Part shown: piece after piece, positions 9,593 to 21,594 of the stretch | Position numbering within the stretch: position 1 is the first letter of the stretch | Layout of the letters: every line of letters begins with the position of its first letter | NCBI GenBank assembly: GCA_049999765.1 | Contig: JBNGIQ010006639.1 | Span: 1-39,445 of the forward strand | DNA from: Phaeoceros laevis | Taxonomy: Eukaryota > Anthocerotophyta > Anthocerotopsida > Notothyladales | Direction: 5' to 3' | DNA: 39,445 nucleotides | Made by a program: the position numbers and the translations under genes | Notes under the pieces: generated by a model | Database searches by the model: none | What the model was told of the DNA's origin: nothing | Seen by the model: only the letters and a program-made list of their open reading frames with translations

Positions 9593-11018
9593 TTTACTCA
9601 GTGTCTGAAATACCGTTCCGCACTGCCAGAAACATTTCACTAGCCGTTTCCAGCATCTACAAATCATGTGTGATGGCGGCTTGGTACCAGGGGCGTAGCG
9701 GAAAGTCCGCCAAAGGGATCGTTGCGCATACCATGGTCTTCAATGCATCGCTGCCTCGTTGCATCAAGTAGCAGCTCGAACGGGATGGGGCTGACTGGTC
9801 TGGTAGCCAGCCCGCGAATTGCATGCAAGTGCAACCGGTCTTTTAGGGTTGTAGAGAGGCGAGTGTTTCCTAAGTGCAACTTAGGTTTGAAACGGTAATG
9901 GAGATGTTTCCGTTTTCAACTTTTTGTTTTTCTAAAAATAGTAATTGGAACTCGAGTTAGGAAACATACTGTTTCAGAAACGGGATGTATGTTTCAAATG
10001 CGTTTCTTTCACGAAAAATGGCGTTTCCAGCAACCTAGCTCCGTGGTGGGAAACTTCATTACTTTCAACCGCATATATCTACCATCACTTCTATGCAGGG
10101 GGAAAAGGAGGTGGTGCACCGGCCACCACCTAATGACTAGCCCATTGAGCACCCCGTTCGCCGTCATGTTAGTTAGCTCCACGTTTCAGCACGATTCATG
10201 GTGTTCTTTATGTCTAACTATATCTAAAGACACTAAAATTTACACTAAAATGACTGCCTTGCAATTTCCTATCTAATGATATATTAAAATAAATATGTAA
10301 CTATAATTAATCAAAGTTCAGAAGTGAAACGTGTAGAACCTTAGTTATTGCGGCTTAAGCAACGATAGAAACAGAAACGAGTTTCTTCCCGTTTCTTATC
10401 ATTTCATTTTTATAACTCTTTTCAGAAGGAAGCGGGAGTAGGTATTGGGATGGGGGACACTCCCCATCACAGTAGTGATTCGCTGTGCGACTTTCCAAGT
10501 TGGGGTCCGACCAAAGTTTTCGTCGCGCAACTTCCCTAGTCGTGACGATAACTCACATGCTTTTTTTTTGCGAAATGTGTTTTCGTTTTGCCACGTCGTT
10601 TTGCACGTTACTTTATTAAGCTCGTGGCGTTATTCTTAAAACGCCCCTACAAACTTAGAAACGCGAAACGTCAAAACTCCGAAACACAAGAAACATGTTT
10701 CTTAGGTGTAGGAAACGCGGTTCCCGTTCTAATTTAGAACGGGCTGCACAAGGCCTCCGTTTTAGGGTGTTGGGAGTTGCGTGTGCCAGAAAGCCAGATT
10801 TCGGGATCAAATTACGTGCTGGTCCTTTAAGGATTAAAAGCCGAACACGATGTATCCACTACAACGCCTGACCACAATTTTTGGCGTATGTTGCACCTGC
10901 CATGATGGTTAGATTTGTTATTTTTTTACTATTTTTTTAGAGATAAAGCACATCAAGCAACAAAGCTCGGACCTACTAGTATGCCAGAAAACGATATAAA
11001 ACATAACAAGCCCAACTA
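9593..11018. other. Gene-free region with GAAAC-rich, hAT-like stretch
   Basis: No credible coding sequence. Between about 9865 and 10740 the words GAAACG, GTTTC and AAACGG recur in both orientations at both ends and are rare in the middle. The outer parts are partly inverted copies (GTGTTTCCTAAGT near 9866; GCGTTTCCTA on the other strand near 10710). Clustered AAACGG-type subterminal repeats are a known feature of Ac/Ds-like hAT elements, so this may be a non-autonomous hAT relative. No clean terminal inverted repeat or 8-base target duplication was found. A small perfect hairpin (GATGGGG/CCCCATC) lies near 10450-10468. Confidence 0.35.
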
Positions 11019-11206
11019 GGGCCCGTTATGGGGTCGACGCCTGGAAGCCAAGCCGCGTGTAAAGCCGTTCTAAGCCGTGTGAAAGCAATGGCTTTTCGCA
11101 AGGTTTCGACCCCTTCAGCCTTTTAACCCTTAAGAGCCCAGGCACCGAAACGCCTGTTACTCATGCGGCTAGGCTTTCTTGGGGGCGTCGACCCCATAAC
11201 AGGGCC
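11019..11206. mobile_element. MITE-like element with terminal inverted repeats
   Basis: The 17-mer GTTATGGGGTCGACGCC at 11025-11041 is repeated exactly in inverted orientation at 11184-11200. The similarity continues outward (GGGCCC and GGGCC ends) and inward (AAGCC..AGCCGC on both arms), giving arms of about 40 bases around a short centre. A size near 190 bases, long terminal inverted repeats and no coding capacity define a MITE. A target-site duplication could not be identified, so the superfamily is unassigned. It lies about 380 bases upstream of the methyltransferase start codon. Confidence 0.7.
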
Positions 11207-11420
11207 GTCAGCACTCGTTGGAGGAATCTTGCTTGCTGGCCGCCAACGAAGGCCTCAAATAAAGAATATGATAGGTTGATGAGGCATCCGCAGGACGTCA
11301 CCTTTCTAACCTTTTTAACAATACCATATAAGGCAATAAAATAATTTTTTCTCATAGGGATAGTAGAAAGCATCGTGAAAGCGGACCGAACAAACATTTT
11401 TGTCCCGTGGGGCTCTTAAC

Positions 11421-11460
11421 GGTTAAGTAAGGGTTAAGTAAGGGTTAAGTAAGGGTTAAG
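11421..11460. repeat. 11-base minisatellite (GGGTTAAGTAA)
   Basis: Three full units and one partial unit of GGGTTAAGTAA in tandem, about 125 bases before the methyltransferase ATG. It resembles telomeric DNA only superficially; the unit is not the plant TTTAGGG repeat. Confidence 0.9.
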
Positions 11461-11586
11461 TTCTGTAGTGTGCTGGTCGTTCAATACGTTAGGTTAAGCG
11501 TCCAGGGACCCAAGGACGATGAGGAGGTCCGCCTAATCACGAGACCTTTGAAGCTGACTCACGACGCACACCGAAGTGACACTGAA

Positions 11587-14500
11587 ATGGCAGCAGCTGC
11601 CGCCACTGCAGCCGCCGGTGCGGCCGATGCTGTCATGCACGTCCTTCCCACTGTGCCACAAGATGGTGTGCCCGCCATGCTGCAAGCGGTCGTCCAGGCA
11701 ACCGGCGTCGCGCCTTCTCACCTTCTGCACCTGCTTTTGAAGTCCCCGCCGTTCAAGCAGGTTCGTCCACATTGCTGCCTACGTCTCTATCACTGTCTTA
11801 GTGCGGGATTCATGTCGTAAATTGTCCCCCTGACAAATTAGCGTGATGCATTCCCAGTTGCGCGGATAGTGAATGCTGTCGACCATGATTGTCACCTGCC
11901 TACTCTCCTTCGCAATTTTCAGGCAAACGGTCAAGTAGAGGCGGGAGGGTCGTTGGAGTCCGCTAGCAAGTATCTGGCTGTTCAATTTCACATACTAATT
12001 CATCCAGGTAAAGTCTAGCTTCCAAATTGTAGCAGCGGGTCGCCTTTGCGCAAGCAGCTCACATGTCATGACGCGTTGTTTACAGGAAGTGTACCTTGTG
12101 ATTTGGCTGCTGTTTTGTCCAGCCTTTGGCTACCGTTGTTGCGGAGCACAGACACAAACCTGGCTGTGCTGCAGGTGGAGGTACGGTTTTGCGCGTTCCA
12201 CATTCGATTCGCTTTAGACCAGCAGATTATTCGTCAAGGGCTCGGTAGATCCCTGCTCACTAGGCCCCTACTGCAATCCCAACGTGTTGGACATCATTCT
12301 CGTACTTGGCCTGACTCTCCAGGTTGTCGATATGCTGTCAGAAGCAGTTTCCAAAAGAAGCGCATGGAATGAAGTCTTGGCATCTATAGTACCTTTGTGC
12401 TCATATTCTTTAAACTCAGCCATTTCCCGGAACAGTTTATTGTCGGAACATATTCTTTGTGATTCCTGTAAGCAGTCACAGGAATGGAAGGCTGGCACTT
12501 TATGTGCAGTACATAAGCCTGTTAACGTGAGCATTGCTTGCCAATTACTGGCAACTCTACTACTCAATGCCATGGAGCTGTTCAAGGTGCCTGACAGCAG
12601 GCAGGAGGTCTATAGTCACAATGATGCGGAAGCCTGTCCGGAAATGCTGTTCTGCAAAGTTGTGCACACTAACTTTTTTCCTCTAGCTCTAGCCATGCTC
12701 TCACAGATATCTGATAGACCTCTTCGACAGCATGCTGTGCATAAGCTACTTCCTGTGTTACTCAAGGCTTCAAATCAGCTCTATGCAGCTGATTGTTCTA
12801 TGGAGCGTGAGTATCCGGGGTGAGCAATTGTTGTTCTGCAGTCTTTTAGGTTGGATTTGTGGTTGTTGACTCTTCGCGTTTTGGCTAGTGTAGAAAGGTT
12901 CCTGTTTTTTATACACTGTTCTGTTGTCTTGCAGGGCATCTGCTGTTGAGCAAGTGTGGTTAGCTTGCAAGTCGTTGCTATCACATGGCGTGTTTGAACG
13001 CTATGATGCATTCACAGCAGTTGCACATCTCGACGAGTTTCTTCTTGTAAGTGGCTGTTGGAGTGGCTTTGGTGCATCACTCAAGCTCAGTCGAAAGTTT
13101 GACATTCGCAATGATCCAGAATTCTGGGACTTCATCAAGTTAGGGCTTGTAAGTTGTTAACTCTTGATTTTTATTTCAACTTGAATTTTCAGTGTACCGC
13201 ATGGTACATTTCTGATATCGTGTGCCCCTTATCAGGTGGACCTTGATTCTTTGACAAGGAAAAGGGCTCTCTCTGTTCTGAAACAATCTCTACTAACAGT
13301 GCCAAAGTCGACCACTGGAAACTTCATCCAGAACAAGGAGCCATTGGTGAAGTCGCCTCAAGTTCTGAATAGGCGAGAGAAATGGGCAGAGAAGGAGGCA
13401 ACTGCTTTGGGTCTTTTGGTTTCTGAGGAAATAGTGCTTCGACATGCAGACGAAGGATGCAGATGGGATGCATTTTTCCTGTTGTATGAAACTTTGGAAG
13501 AATATGGAACTCATCTTGTTGAAGCCACTTGGGATTTGCAGGTAGTATTGAACGGCAACTATAGTGAGGGGATCAGTGGTGTTTCTCCCTGGTTACTAGT
13601 CGAACAGGCAACATTCTAAAATCTTCAATTTGGTGCACGTAGATGTCTCTTTTATTGCCAGCACTGGAGATCTCACACGTCAGAGTAGGTCAATCTCATA
13701 GGAACGGGACAGAAGCTTCTGGCATTAAGATGGATATTTCATGGATATCTGCCCTCTGGCACCGTGGCTTTGATCACAAAAACCCACAAGGTGAAGGTGT
13801 ATGGTCCATGTTGCATCTCTTTTGCTACCTCCTGAGTGCAGTCTTACGGTATCGCATCTGCTAATTTTTGTTTGTGGTGTCAGTGCGGAGATTGGTTGTG
13901 AAATCCTTTTTACATAACAGCTGGCAGTACAGAAGTGCATTGCCCACTTTGAAGGAAGACTTCGTGCTGGGACCGTTTCTTCGCATGTTGAACGATACAG
14001 TACAACACAGGGACTTTGGTTGGTTACGTTGACTGTATCTTGGACCTTAGATAGAGTTGAAGGTTTGCTGTCTTGGTTTATAGATGATAGTGCTTTGAGG
14101 AATGAGTTGTGATGGCTTGTTTAGCGACATTTGGTGTCTCCCTTTCTGAAACTGTTCTTTGTGACAGGCGTACAAGGAGTATATGACACTGAAACCATAA
14201 GGAGTGGTTCAAAGTTTATTTGGGCATACACACAAAATTTTGGTGAAAGGTCGGAATATTTTCTTGTCTTTTTCTGCGGCTGTGACTATGTCAATGGAAT
14301 TTGGTATTAACAAAAGAAAAAATGCAGGAAACGTACAAAGTTTGTGCTGGATCTAGCAAATGCTATGGTGTTGTTAGCTCCATGCCGTGCAGGTCTTATG
14401 GCAATGGCATCCTGTCTTAAAGCTGCATCTGTAGGCGAGATTTTGGATACTCAAAGTGAGAGAGGCTGTCCTTTGTTTCCGATGGTCGATATGACCGGGA

Positions 14501-17500
14501 AGCGACCATTTCAACATTCTGGCCACGAGTTCCAATCTCTGGATGTGCTTGAAACTTTGAAGCTTGTAGCGGAAGATAGCAGAAGACACTATAATCCAAG
14601 ATATCGGGCTCAAGGTGTGTGGTTCACTTCCCGTTTCAATACTTCCGCTTGCCTAAATTGCTCTTGTGCTGAATCTTGTCACGATGGCTATTGTGCATGT
14701 CTGTTCACGCAGTGTGCTGCCACACTTTACAAGCTGCGTTCGCTCTGGTGACACCACCTGCAGTACCTTTTGCCAAAGTTGCCTATTTTTTCTCGTCTTT
14801 TCCTCGGGACCTTCTGGCTCCTGGAGGTGATTAATTTCCTTGTGGTTGCTTAGTTCTCTGATGTGACTATAGGCTGCATCCTTAGGGTGCTATTGTTGAA
14901 AGTGAGCTGAAACAAGATCTGGTTAACCTTCAGTCACGTTTGAGGCAGAACTTACCAAGCTTGAACGGGTTTGGTGTATACAGGTTTGATGCACAACTAT
15001 TACCTATCCTGGTTGCGAACTTGTGAAGAACAGTGTGGAGTGGCATTTGATCCTGTAGACTGGGCCTTTGATGGGCTTCTTGCTATGGCGGAGGATTTCT
15101 TGTGCCCAAGAAATTCAACGTCAGCTGTCACATATAGTGATGACGACATGTTATCATGGGGGTTTGAAGGTGAGCGGTGGGCTCGTATGGTCACTGCTGG
15201 AGTGCTTCCTGTGCATAAACAGCTCAAGCTCGTTGAGGTTAGGTGTCTTCATTAACCTACATTTTGATGCAAAGGTCTGCTGACAATCATTAATGTCTGT
15301 GCAAAATTGGTGATGCCGGTTGATTGATGGTTTGTAGTCGCATTCAATCCATTGAAGCAATTTGTCAGATACTCTAGTTTCCAGTTTTTGTGAATTGTGC
15401 TCTTAGGTGCGGTTATTCTTTTTGTCCAGTATGTCAAGCAACAGGCATGTAAAGTATATCATCGCGCTTACATGTCAGCACTCAAGCCAGAAAAAACTTT
15501 GGTTCTGTTACGAAGTCTTGTAATGGAGTGCCAACGCAGCTCTTCAGCTGTCCAAGAGGGTCCATTTGTTGAGGCAGTTGCTAGTGCCTTGCAAGAAAGC
15601 TTTGTAAGATGACTGTAGTGTGACTCTTACTGATCTGCATTTTGGTCTTTCAAATGCACCACGTACAATACTTCTGTGACAGGCAAGTATTCCATCACAT
15701 CGATCACACATCTGTTTATTTGGATTGTTTAATAGGATGAGCTTGTTGCCCACGCCAAAAGGGCCGTCTCCATTTTCTGGGAGCCTACTGAAGGATTAAG
15801 TTCAGCTTTACCTGGTACAGTGACTGGAAAGCTTGGTGGACCCAGCCAACGGCGACTTTCAGCAACCATGACATATCATGTCTTGCAAGCGGTATATTCT
15901 GCTTCATGGATTAGCTGTGAGCTGGTTTTACACAAAAGGAAAGGGGTTTGATGAAAGAACCTGTTGCCAACAGGTGGTCTCCGTAACCGCTATTTCTGAT
16001 GGATGTTTGTGGTACTCAACCTTGATGAGAACAGCACCTGAGCCTGTGCAAAGATTCCTCTGGCGCTTCGCTTGGGAAGTAGTTCATCTGACTAGAGTGC
16101 AAAATGAGGTGGGCTAGTAAGTTAGTAGCTGCCTGTGGTTTTTGTCTGCTCTGCCCTCCTTTGTTGAGTCATAACATTTTTGTGCAGTCTGATGCAGAAC
16201 TCATGCTAGGTGCATATGAAACACTTCCAGCTGTTTGTGGTGCTTTAGCTGCAGCTGCCACTCCTCTTGTTGTTTCCTGGGGGTATAGAGAAATTCAGGC
16301 GGCGAGCAGATCTTTCCTGCCTGACATTTCACAACCGGGGATGATAGTGGATGAGCTTGTAAAGGCACTTCTCAAGGGAATCACAAATTTGCAAAACTCA
16401 GGTTTCTTGGCAAGGAGTAGAAGAGCTGTACTTGCACGTTTCAAGGTTCATGAAGCACTAACCTGCCCGTTCCACAAAGTATCATGCATCCAGCCATCTG
16501 AACACTGATGGTCCAAAGTTGTCTGCAGTGGTGTTGTTTGGATGGCCTTCTTGCAGTGCCCCGATGTGCAGCATTCACCCCTGGGAACTCATGCGGATTT
16601 GGAGGTTCATACCCGTGTGCTGTGCCCTATTCTACACTCTGGATGGTGTTCAAGGAGGCTTTGGGGAGGTAAGGGTTCCATCTACCTGGTCGTTCTATAT
16701 ATCTGTGGATTGCAGTATTATTGCTGTCGTGTTCATTTTCTGCATGTGTTTAGGGATATTATCACATGAACAAAAGATGCAACTTGACCATTTGTACATT
16801 TTCCTCTCTTAGCTTGGAGAGTGCTGGTGAAGACTACCTTCTTCCTCTGTTCCGGACATTGAGACAAGTACTCGACTGGGGTTGCTTTGAAGTTATTGAG
16901 GATGTATATGGACAAAGCAGACTGCAGGTTGGGCACCTACCGATCTTCTGGTGGAAATGCCCACTGGTTGGACACACTCTTGACAAATCTTGAACTTGTG
17001 CAAGTACTAACCTTGTCTATGTAGGTGCTTTGGACATTAGTCAACGCTTCCTGGGCGTCAATATTGGACTGCAACAAGCGGAAAGTTGCTCTGATATCAG
17101 CTTTTGTATCTACAGTGTTGCACCCAGCATTCTTTAAGGATGTGGCCATGCACAGTGCAGTTGATTCTGCAGACATTCGACCTCTCAAATGGGTATGTTG
17201 CTTGAAGGATTACCTGCTGCAAGCTGCTTGTCTCCAATCATAAAATCTATCCCGGCGGACCTTTTGCATACCAATGTTGCATTCCTAATACTCAAGTTCA
17301 GCTTTTGGGCAGGCTGTTTGAGGAGGGCAAACGGAGTCCACGGATAATGCGTTTGACCACATTGCATGTGACTGGGTTGTGGCTTCGATTTCCAGCCACT
17401 GTGATATACTACATCCCTGAAATCCATTGTCTCTCTTTACATGGAGGAGGTCAGTCCTATTATGATTTAATTCTGATGAGTTTGTGAGAGGATGGTTTGC

Positions 17501-20500
17501 TGATCCACGACATTTTATCGCAGAAAATGTGGATGAGGAATTGGATGGTGAACTTGTCTCTAGCCAAGTGGCAGCCAAAGAGTACCTTGCACTGATTCAA
17601 AGCTCTGATCCTGAGCTTGCAGAGGTGCGAGAGAATCATGCCGGTTTGTTGGGTGAAGTTTTAAATTGATCCAAAAGATATAGTTTCTCCATAAAACCAA
17701 GGTTTTAGCTCAGATATCTTGGAATGTGCAGACTGACTTGTGCAATCAGGATAGCATACTACACCTGCGTGGGTTTATAGGAGCTCCTCTTCCAGACACC
17801 TAAAAGTTCTCTGTATTGTTTCAGGCCTTCACAGACTCAGAGATGTATGTTAGAGTTAGTGTTGCAGTCATGGTAGATGAGTTTGCCGAGATGGTAGAGA
17901 AACCCAAGGATCAACAAGCTGCTGTTTCAGCAGCTTCCAACTTTGGTCGAACATTCCTCCTTTCACTTTTACAAGCTACGGTAAGTCTTCGGTCTGTAGT
18001 GCTTCAAAACAGGTGTAATCTTTTGAGCATTCCATCTGCAAAAAGTTTCCAGAGAATACGGACCAGGGGAAGATCTTGTACGTCTGATGGACAATTTTGT
18101 GGTCATATTCATAGCTTGAAGATCCAAGCTTATCAAAGGAGCTGTACAAGAAAAAGAGCGCTGTAAGGCTTGCTCATGTCATGCATGATATGCAAACTGG
18201 TCTGCTGTATTTTTCAGTGTACTGAATCGCAGATGAACAAATTTGCACTGTGTGATTGTCGTTTATGCAGATACATCGCAGAAAAGTTCGAGCATGGCAG
18301 ATGCTGTGTATACTCTCAAGATTTGTTGATGATGATATTGTCCTCCATGTCATCTCTTTGACCCATACCTGTTTATATGTGAGTAAAACTCGACACGCTT
18401 AACAGTGGTGTGCATTTGTCCAAGATCTTGATTAATCTTGTGACGGGTGGGTGTCCTTGGCAGAAAAACAATATGCCATCTGTACGGCAATATATGGAGA
18501 ACTTTGCTATTCAAATCTTTTTGCGATATCCTGATCTGGTATGCTATTGTAACAGGTCTTGCTATTTGGTCAGTTTCCGCTTGTAGATAACCAAGTTTCT
18601 GGCTTATTTTGGCTGGTGTTATGCACTTTTCTTTTGAGGTGGTTAGGTGCAAGGTCATTTGCTGAGTTATCTTGGGGACTACAATTTCAAGCCACAGGTT
18701 GTCACATGCACCATTTTCCTGGTTTTTACAAGGATTGCTGTCAGCTGTTGTCTCAATGGGTACTGCTTCGGACAACTGTAATTTTTTTGCGAACTTGTCA
18801 AGCAGGCGTTAGCGTCATATGTCTTCATAGCTGCAACTGTGTTGATGTTCATACCATGTCAAAGACTTCAGCGGAGCTTGTTACAAGATCTGTTTCCGGC
18901 CATCTTGCCATACATGACCAGTCACCACCATAATCTCCGGAGTTTCACTCAGGTTGGTCATGTACTATTTCAGTATCCTATTAGTATTCCTTGCTCAGTT
19001 TTTGGTAACAATGATAGGGCGTTTCAGGTACGTGTACTTCTCACCCAGCTTTCATGTGCTACGGGTTGGCTGTTGTCTTGCTGCTCACTTGCTTTTTGAT
19101 GGTGGTTGTGTGCTGTTTACAACAATGTTTCTCTGCATCGACAGGTGTTGATACATCGACTGCTACACCACCTGAAGGTTTTCGACTTAGGTGCAGACTT
19201 CAGTGTTGATGCTCCTGGCTTTTTGGGGAACCAGTTATTAGTGACTGTAGCTGGATTTCTGGATGGAAATTCTGAGTGCGCAAGGTACTTTTTAACTGAA
19301 CACTTTGCGTCATTGTGGTGGTCAAAATGGGCAACCAGTGTAGACTGTCTCCTTTGATAAATTGGTTTCGATGCTGAATCAGGATACGTGAGTCTGTGGG
19401 GAAAATATTGGACAACTATGACCCGGCAATGGTCAGAACCCCTCGTGGCATATTCTCAATTAGGAAGCCAGAGCTAGACCTTGGAAAGGTGATATTGGTC
19501 AACTTGTTTATTTTCTCAATAGCATGTTTGCAGTTGAATACCTGTTGGAATGAAAGAATCGCTCATAAAAGAACTTCTGTCCAATCAGATTTGTTTCTTT
19601 TCCCTTCTTCACTGGAGCATTATTATCTCTACAGGTTACAGGATGTTTCATTAACACTAAGTTCATGTGCTACATTGAGTTCCCGTGCAGTGTGTTGGAG
19701 AGCTTCCATTCGAGTGTGTTCCGGCTGCAGTGGTGGATGTCATTGCAGACTACTTGAGTGTAAGGATACTTGTCTGGTCATTATATTGCTTAATAGCATA
19801 TTTTGCGATGTGGTCTGACTGCAGTAATTCTGGTGCTGCAGGAAGCGAGAGACTGCCTGCGGGTTGCAATGGCTGCAGATGCTGCGGCATTGTTGATTGC
19901 TGAAAATGGGGAACTTGAGAATGGTGATGTCTGTAAGGACGAAGTTCAGTGCAGTGGTCTTGATGACGGTTTACCCAACCAGTTCCTCCACTCTACTAAC
20001 ACCGCTGGATACATCACTCGTTCTACCTCTTTGGACTTTCAAAAGAAGATCAACTCACTGAGATTTTCTGGAGTCATGGGTGATCCGAATGGTGGTCATA
20101 GTAGACATAGTTTCGATGTGTCAGGTTTCTTCAATATACATCTTCTCGGGTCATAGATCATGCAGCTTTAACTCTGTGGGTTGTTCAATGTTGCCCTTTG
20201 AATCTGATGTTAAATGGGTGGTTTCAGCAATTGAATTGGAAGAGGAGCTATTGCTATCAAATTTGGAATCAAGAGCACAGGAAGTGCTCAACTTACAGGG
20301 TGATCGGCAGGAGCTGGTTGTTGTTGCTTCTCTTCTTGGGCTTATTCCTAATTTAGCAGGACTGGCCCGAACTTGTGAGGTCAGTGTACTTTCAGGAACT
20401 GGATTTGGTGAATAATTATAAAGCTTGTACATTTCATGATCAGCACTCTGTGCGGGATTCGTGTGTGTATGCGGTGAGCCAAGTCTTTGGTGCAGGTGTT

Positions 20501-21074
20501 CAAGGTTGCAAGTCTAGTTGTGGCAGACACACGAATCACATTGGATAGACAGTTTCAAGTTATCAGGTTAGACCACATCTCTGTCTTCCCAGCACTTTCG
20601 TGGAATGGTTGGATGAATGTTGAGGGCTCGTGATTGCAGTGTTACAGCAGAACAATGGATTCCTCTGGTGGAGGTTCCAGAGGCAGGTGTGAGGGACTTT
20701 CTGATGCAGAAGAAGAAAGAGGGCTTCTCTTTGCTGGGCTTGGAGCAGACAGCCAATAGTGTATCAATAGAAAGCTACACTTTTCCGAAGAAAGCAGTGA
20801 GTGAAAGTGTCGGGCGGTTTTGAGGGATCCTATGTGTGCCTTATCAAGGATGGACATCCCCTGCCTGACCTCGTGACTTGGGGCTGTGCAGGTGCTGGTG
20901 TTGGGCAAAGAGAAACAAGGCATTCCCGTGAATCTTATCCAGGCACTTGATTGTTGCATAGAAATACCCCAATTTGGGGTGATCCGGTCGTTGAACGTCC
21001 ATGTGAGCGGAGCCATTGCTGTGTGGGAGTACACCAGGCAGCATAGCAAGCAAAGTAAGGTCGTGGGGGATTAA
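11587..21074 (+). CDS. TRM3: TRM3/TARBP1-like tRNA (guanosine-2'-O-)methyltransferase, 34 exons
   Basis: Large plant-type SpoU (SPOUT) methyltransferase; yeast Trm3 and human TARBP1 form Gm18 in tRNA using S-adenosylmethionine. Exons placed by GT/AG and phase: 11587-11760, 11923-12007, 12086-12174, 12239-12810, 12935-13148, 13236-13541, 13643-13790, 13884-14018, 14168-14249, 14328-14614, 14713-14826, 14984-15237, 15430-15603, 15736-15891, 15974-16108, 16188-16445, 16529-16668, 16813-16927, 17025-17192, 17302-17449, 17524-17624, 17825-17980, 18115-18162, 18271-18378, 18464-18538, 18806-18952, 19145-19284, 19383-19488, 19691-19759, 19842-20094, 20228-20379, 20496-20566, 20640-20796, 20892-21074. 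They sum to 5,520 nt, 1,839 residues. The N terminus is alanine-rich; the long middle is helical-repeat-like with family blocks such as [32 protein letters not shown] and [17 protein letters not shown]; the C terminus is the SpoU domain. ATG 11587 is the first in frame. The edges of exons 3, 4 and 30 are the least certain. Confidence 0.93.
20228..21074 (+). other. TRM3: SpoU catalytic domain of the TRM3-like gene (last four exons)
   Basis: All three SpoU signatures are intact in the deduced protein. Motif 1 is [12 protein letters not shown] (about residues 1692-1703, with the conserved Asn and Arg). Motif 2 is [11 protein letters not shown] (about 1781-1791). Motif 3 is [17 protein letters not shown] (about 1804-1820), which forms the trefoil-knot SAM site. 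Between motifs 1 and 2 lie [15 protein letters not shown] and ITLDRQ-like family blocks, then [12 protein letters not shown]. Nothing suggests loss of activity; the frame ends 19 residues after motif 3, as is typical. Confidence 0.93.
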
Positions 21075-21594
21075 CTCAAGCTAGCTAGCTCTGTAAGGAC
21101 AAAAAATTGGTGCGGTGGTGAAAGTGTACGATTTATTGTAACTCTTACTTATTTCCTAGTGGCAGCCAATAATAATAATAGGATGGTAATGTATACCATG
21201 TGCCATTTAGGAAGGCACGAGCTCTGGAGGAATTTGTTTTTTTGGCGCAAGTTTATCTACATGGTAACTGTTTTTTCTTCAGCTTGGACCGGACCCGTCG
21301 CAAGCACGACGAGGCGGGGAAGGGGGGGGGGCGTGGGGGTGGCCCTGTCTGTCATACGACGTGACAGAGTGACAGAGCCGAAGCAGTCGGTCGATCGGAC
21401 TGACTGTAAAGCGGCAAGGCCTTGCTTGCGCTTCTTCCCTCTTGGGGCGCCTCGGACTTGACTCAGTGGGAACTCATTGGTGCGCAGTCCCTCCCTCTCC
21501 TCTTAGCTGCAGGGCGATGCGCTGACCTCCATCCACCGGTACAACCGCAAGTGCTTGAAGGAGGAGCCACGCTTGCTCCACGCCCTCGGCAGCC
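21075..21594 (+). promoter_or_regulatory. Intergenic region and likely promoter of the transporter gene
   Basis: 520 bases between the TRM3-like stop and the transporter ATG. It is AT-rich first (AATAATAATAATAGG near 21170, a possible poly(A) area for the upstream gene), then GC-rich with a run of ten G near 21325 and a pyrimidine-rich leader before the ATG. No TATA box was identified. Confidence 0.4.

Noticed and set aside
9688-10655. hAT Tip100-like element with CAGGGGCGTAG ends
   Set aside because: CAGGGGCGTAG at 9688 and an inverted ACGCCCCTA at about 10640 match for only about nine bases, and no 8-base target duplication flanks them.
11421-11460. Interstitial telomere repeat
   Set aside because: The unit is GGGTTAAGTAA (11 bases), not the plant TTTAGGG or the vertebrate-type TTAGGG; kept as a minisatellite only.
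14886-14983. Extra exon and frameshift in the TRM3-like gene
   Set aside because: The stretch is open but its phase fits neither exon 11 nor exon 12; joining exon 11 directly to 14984 restores a continuous frame without any frameshift.
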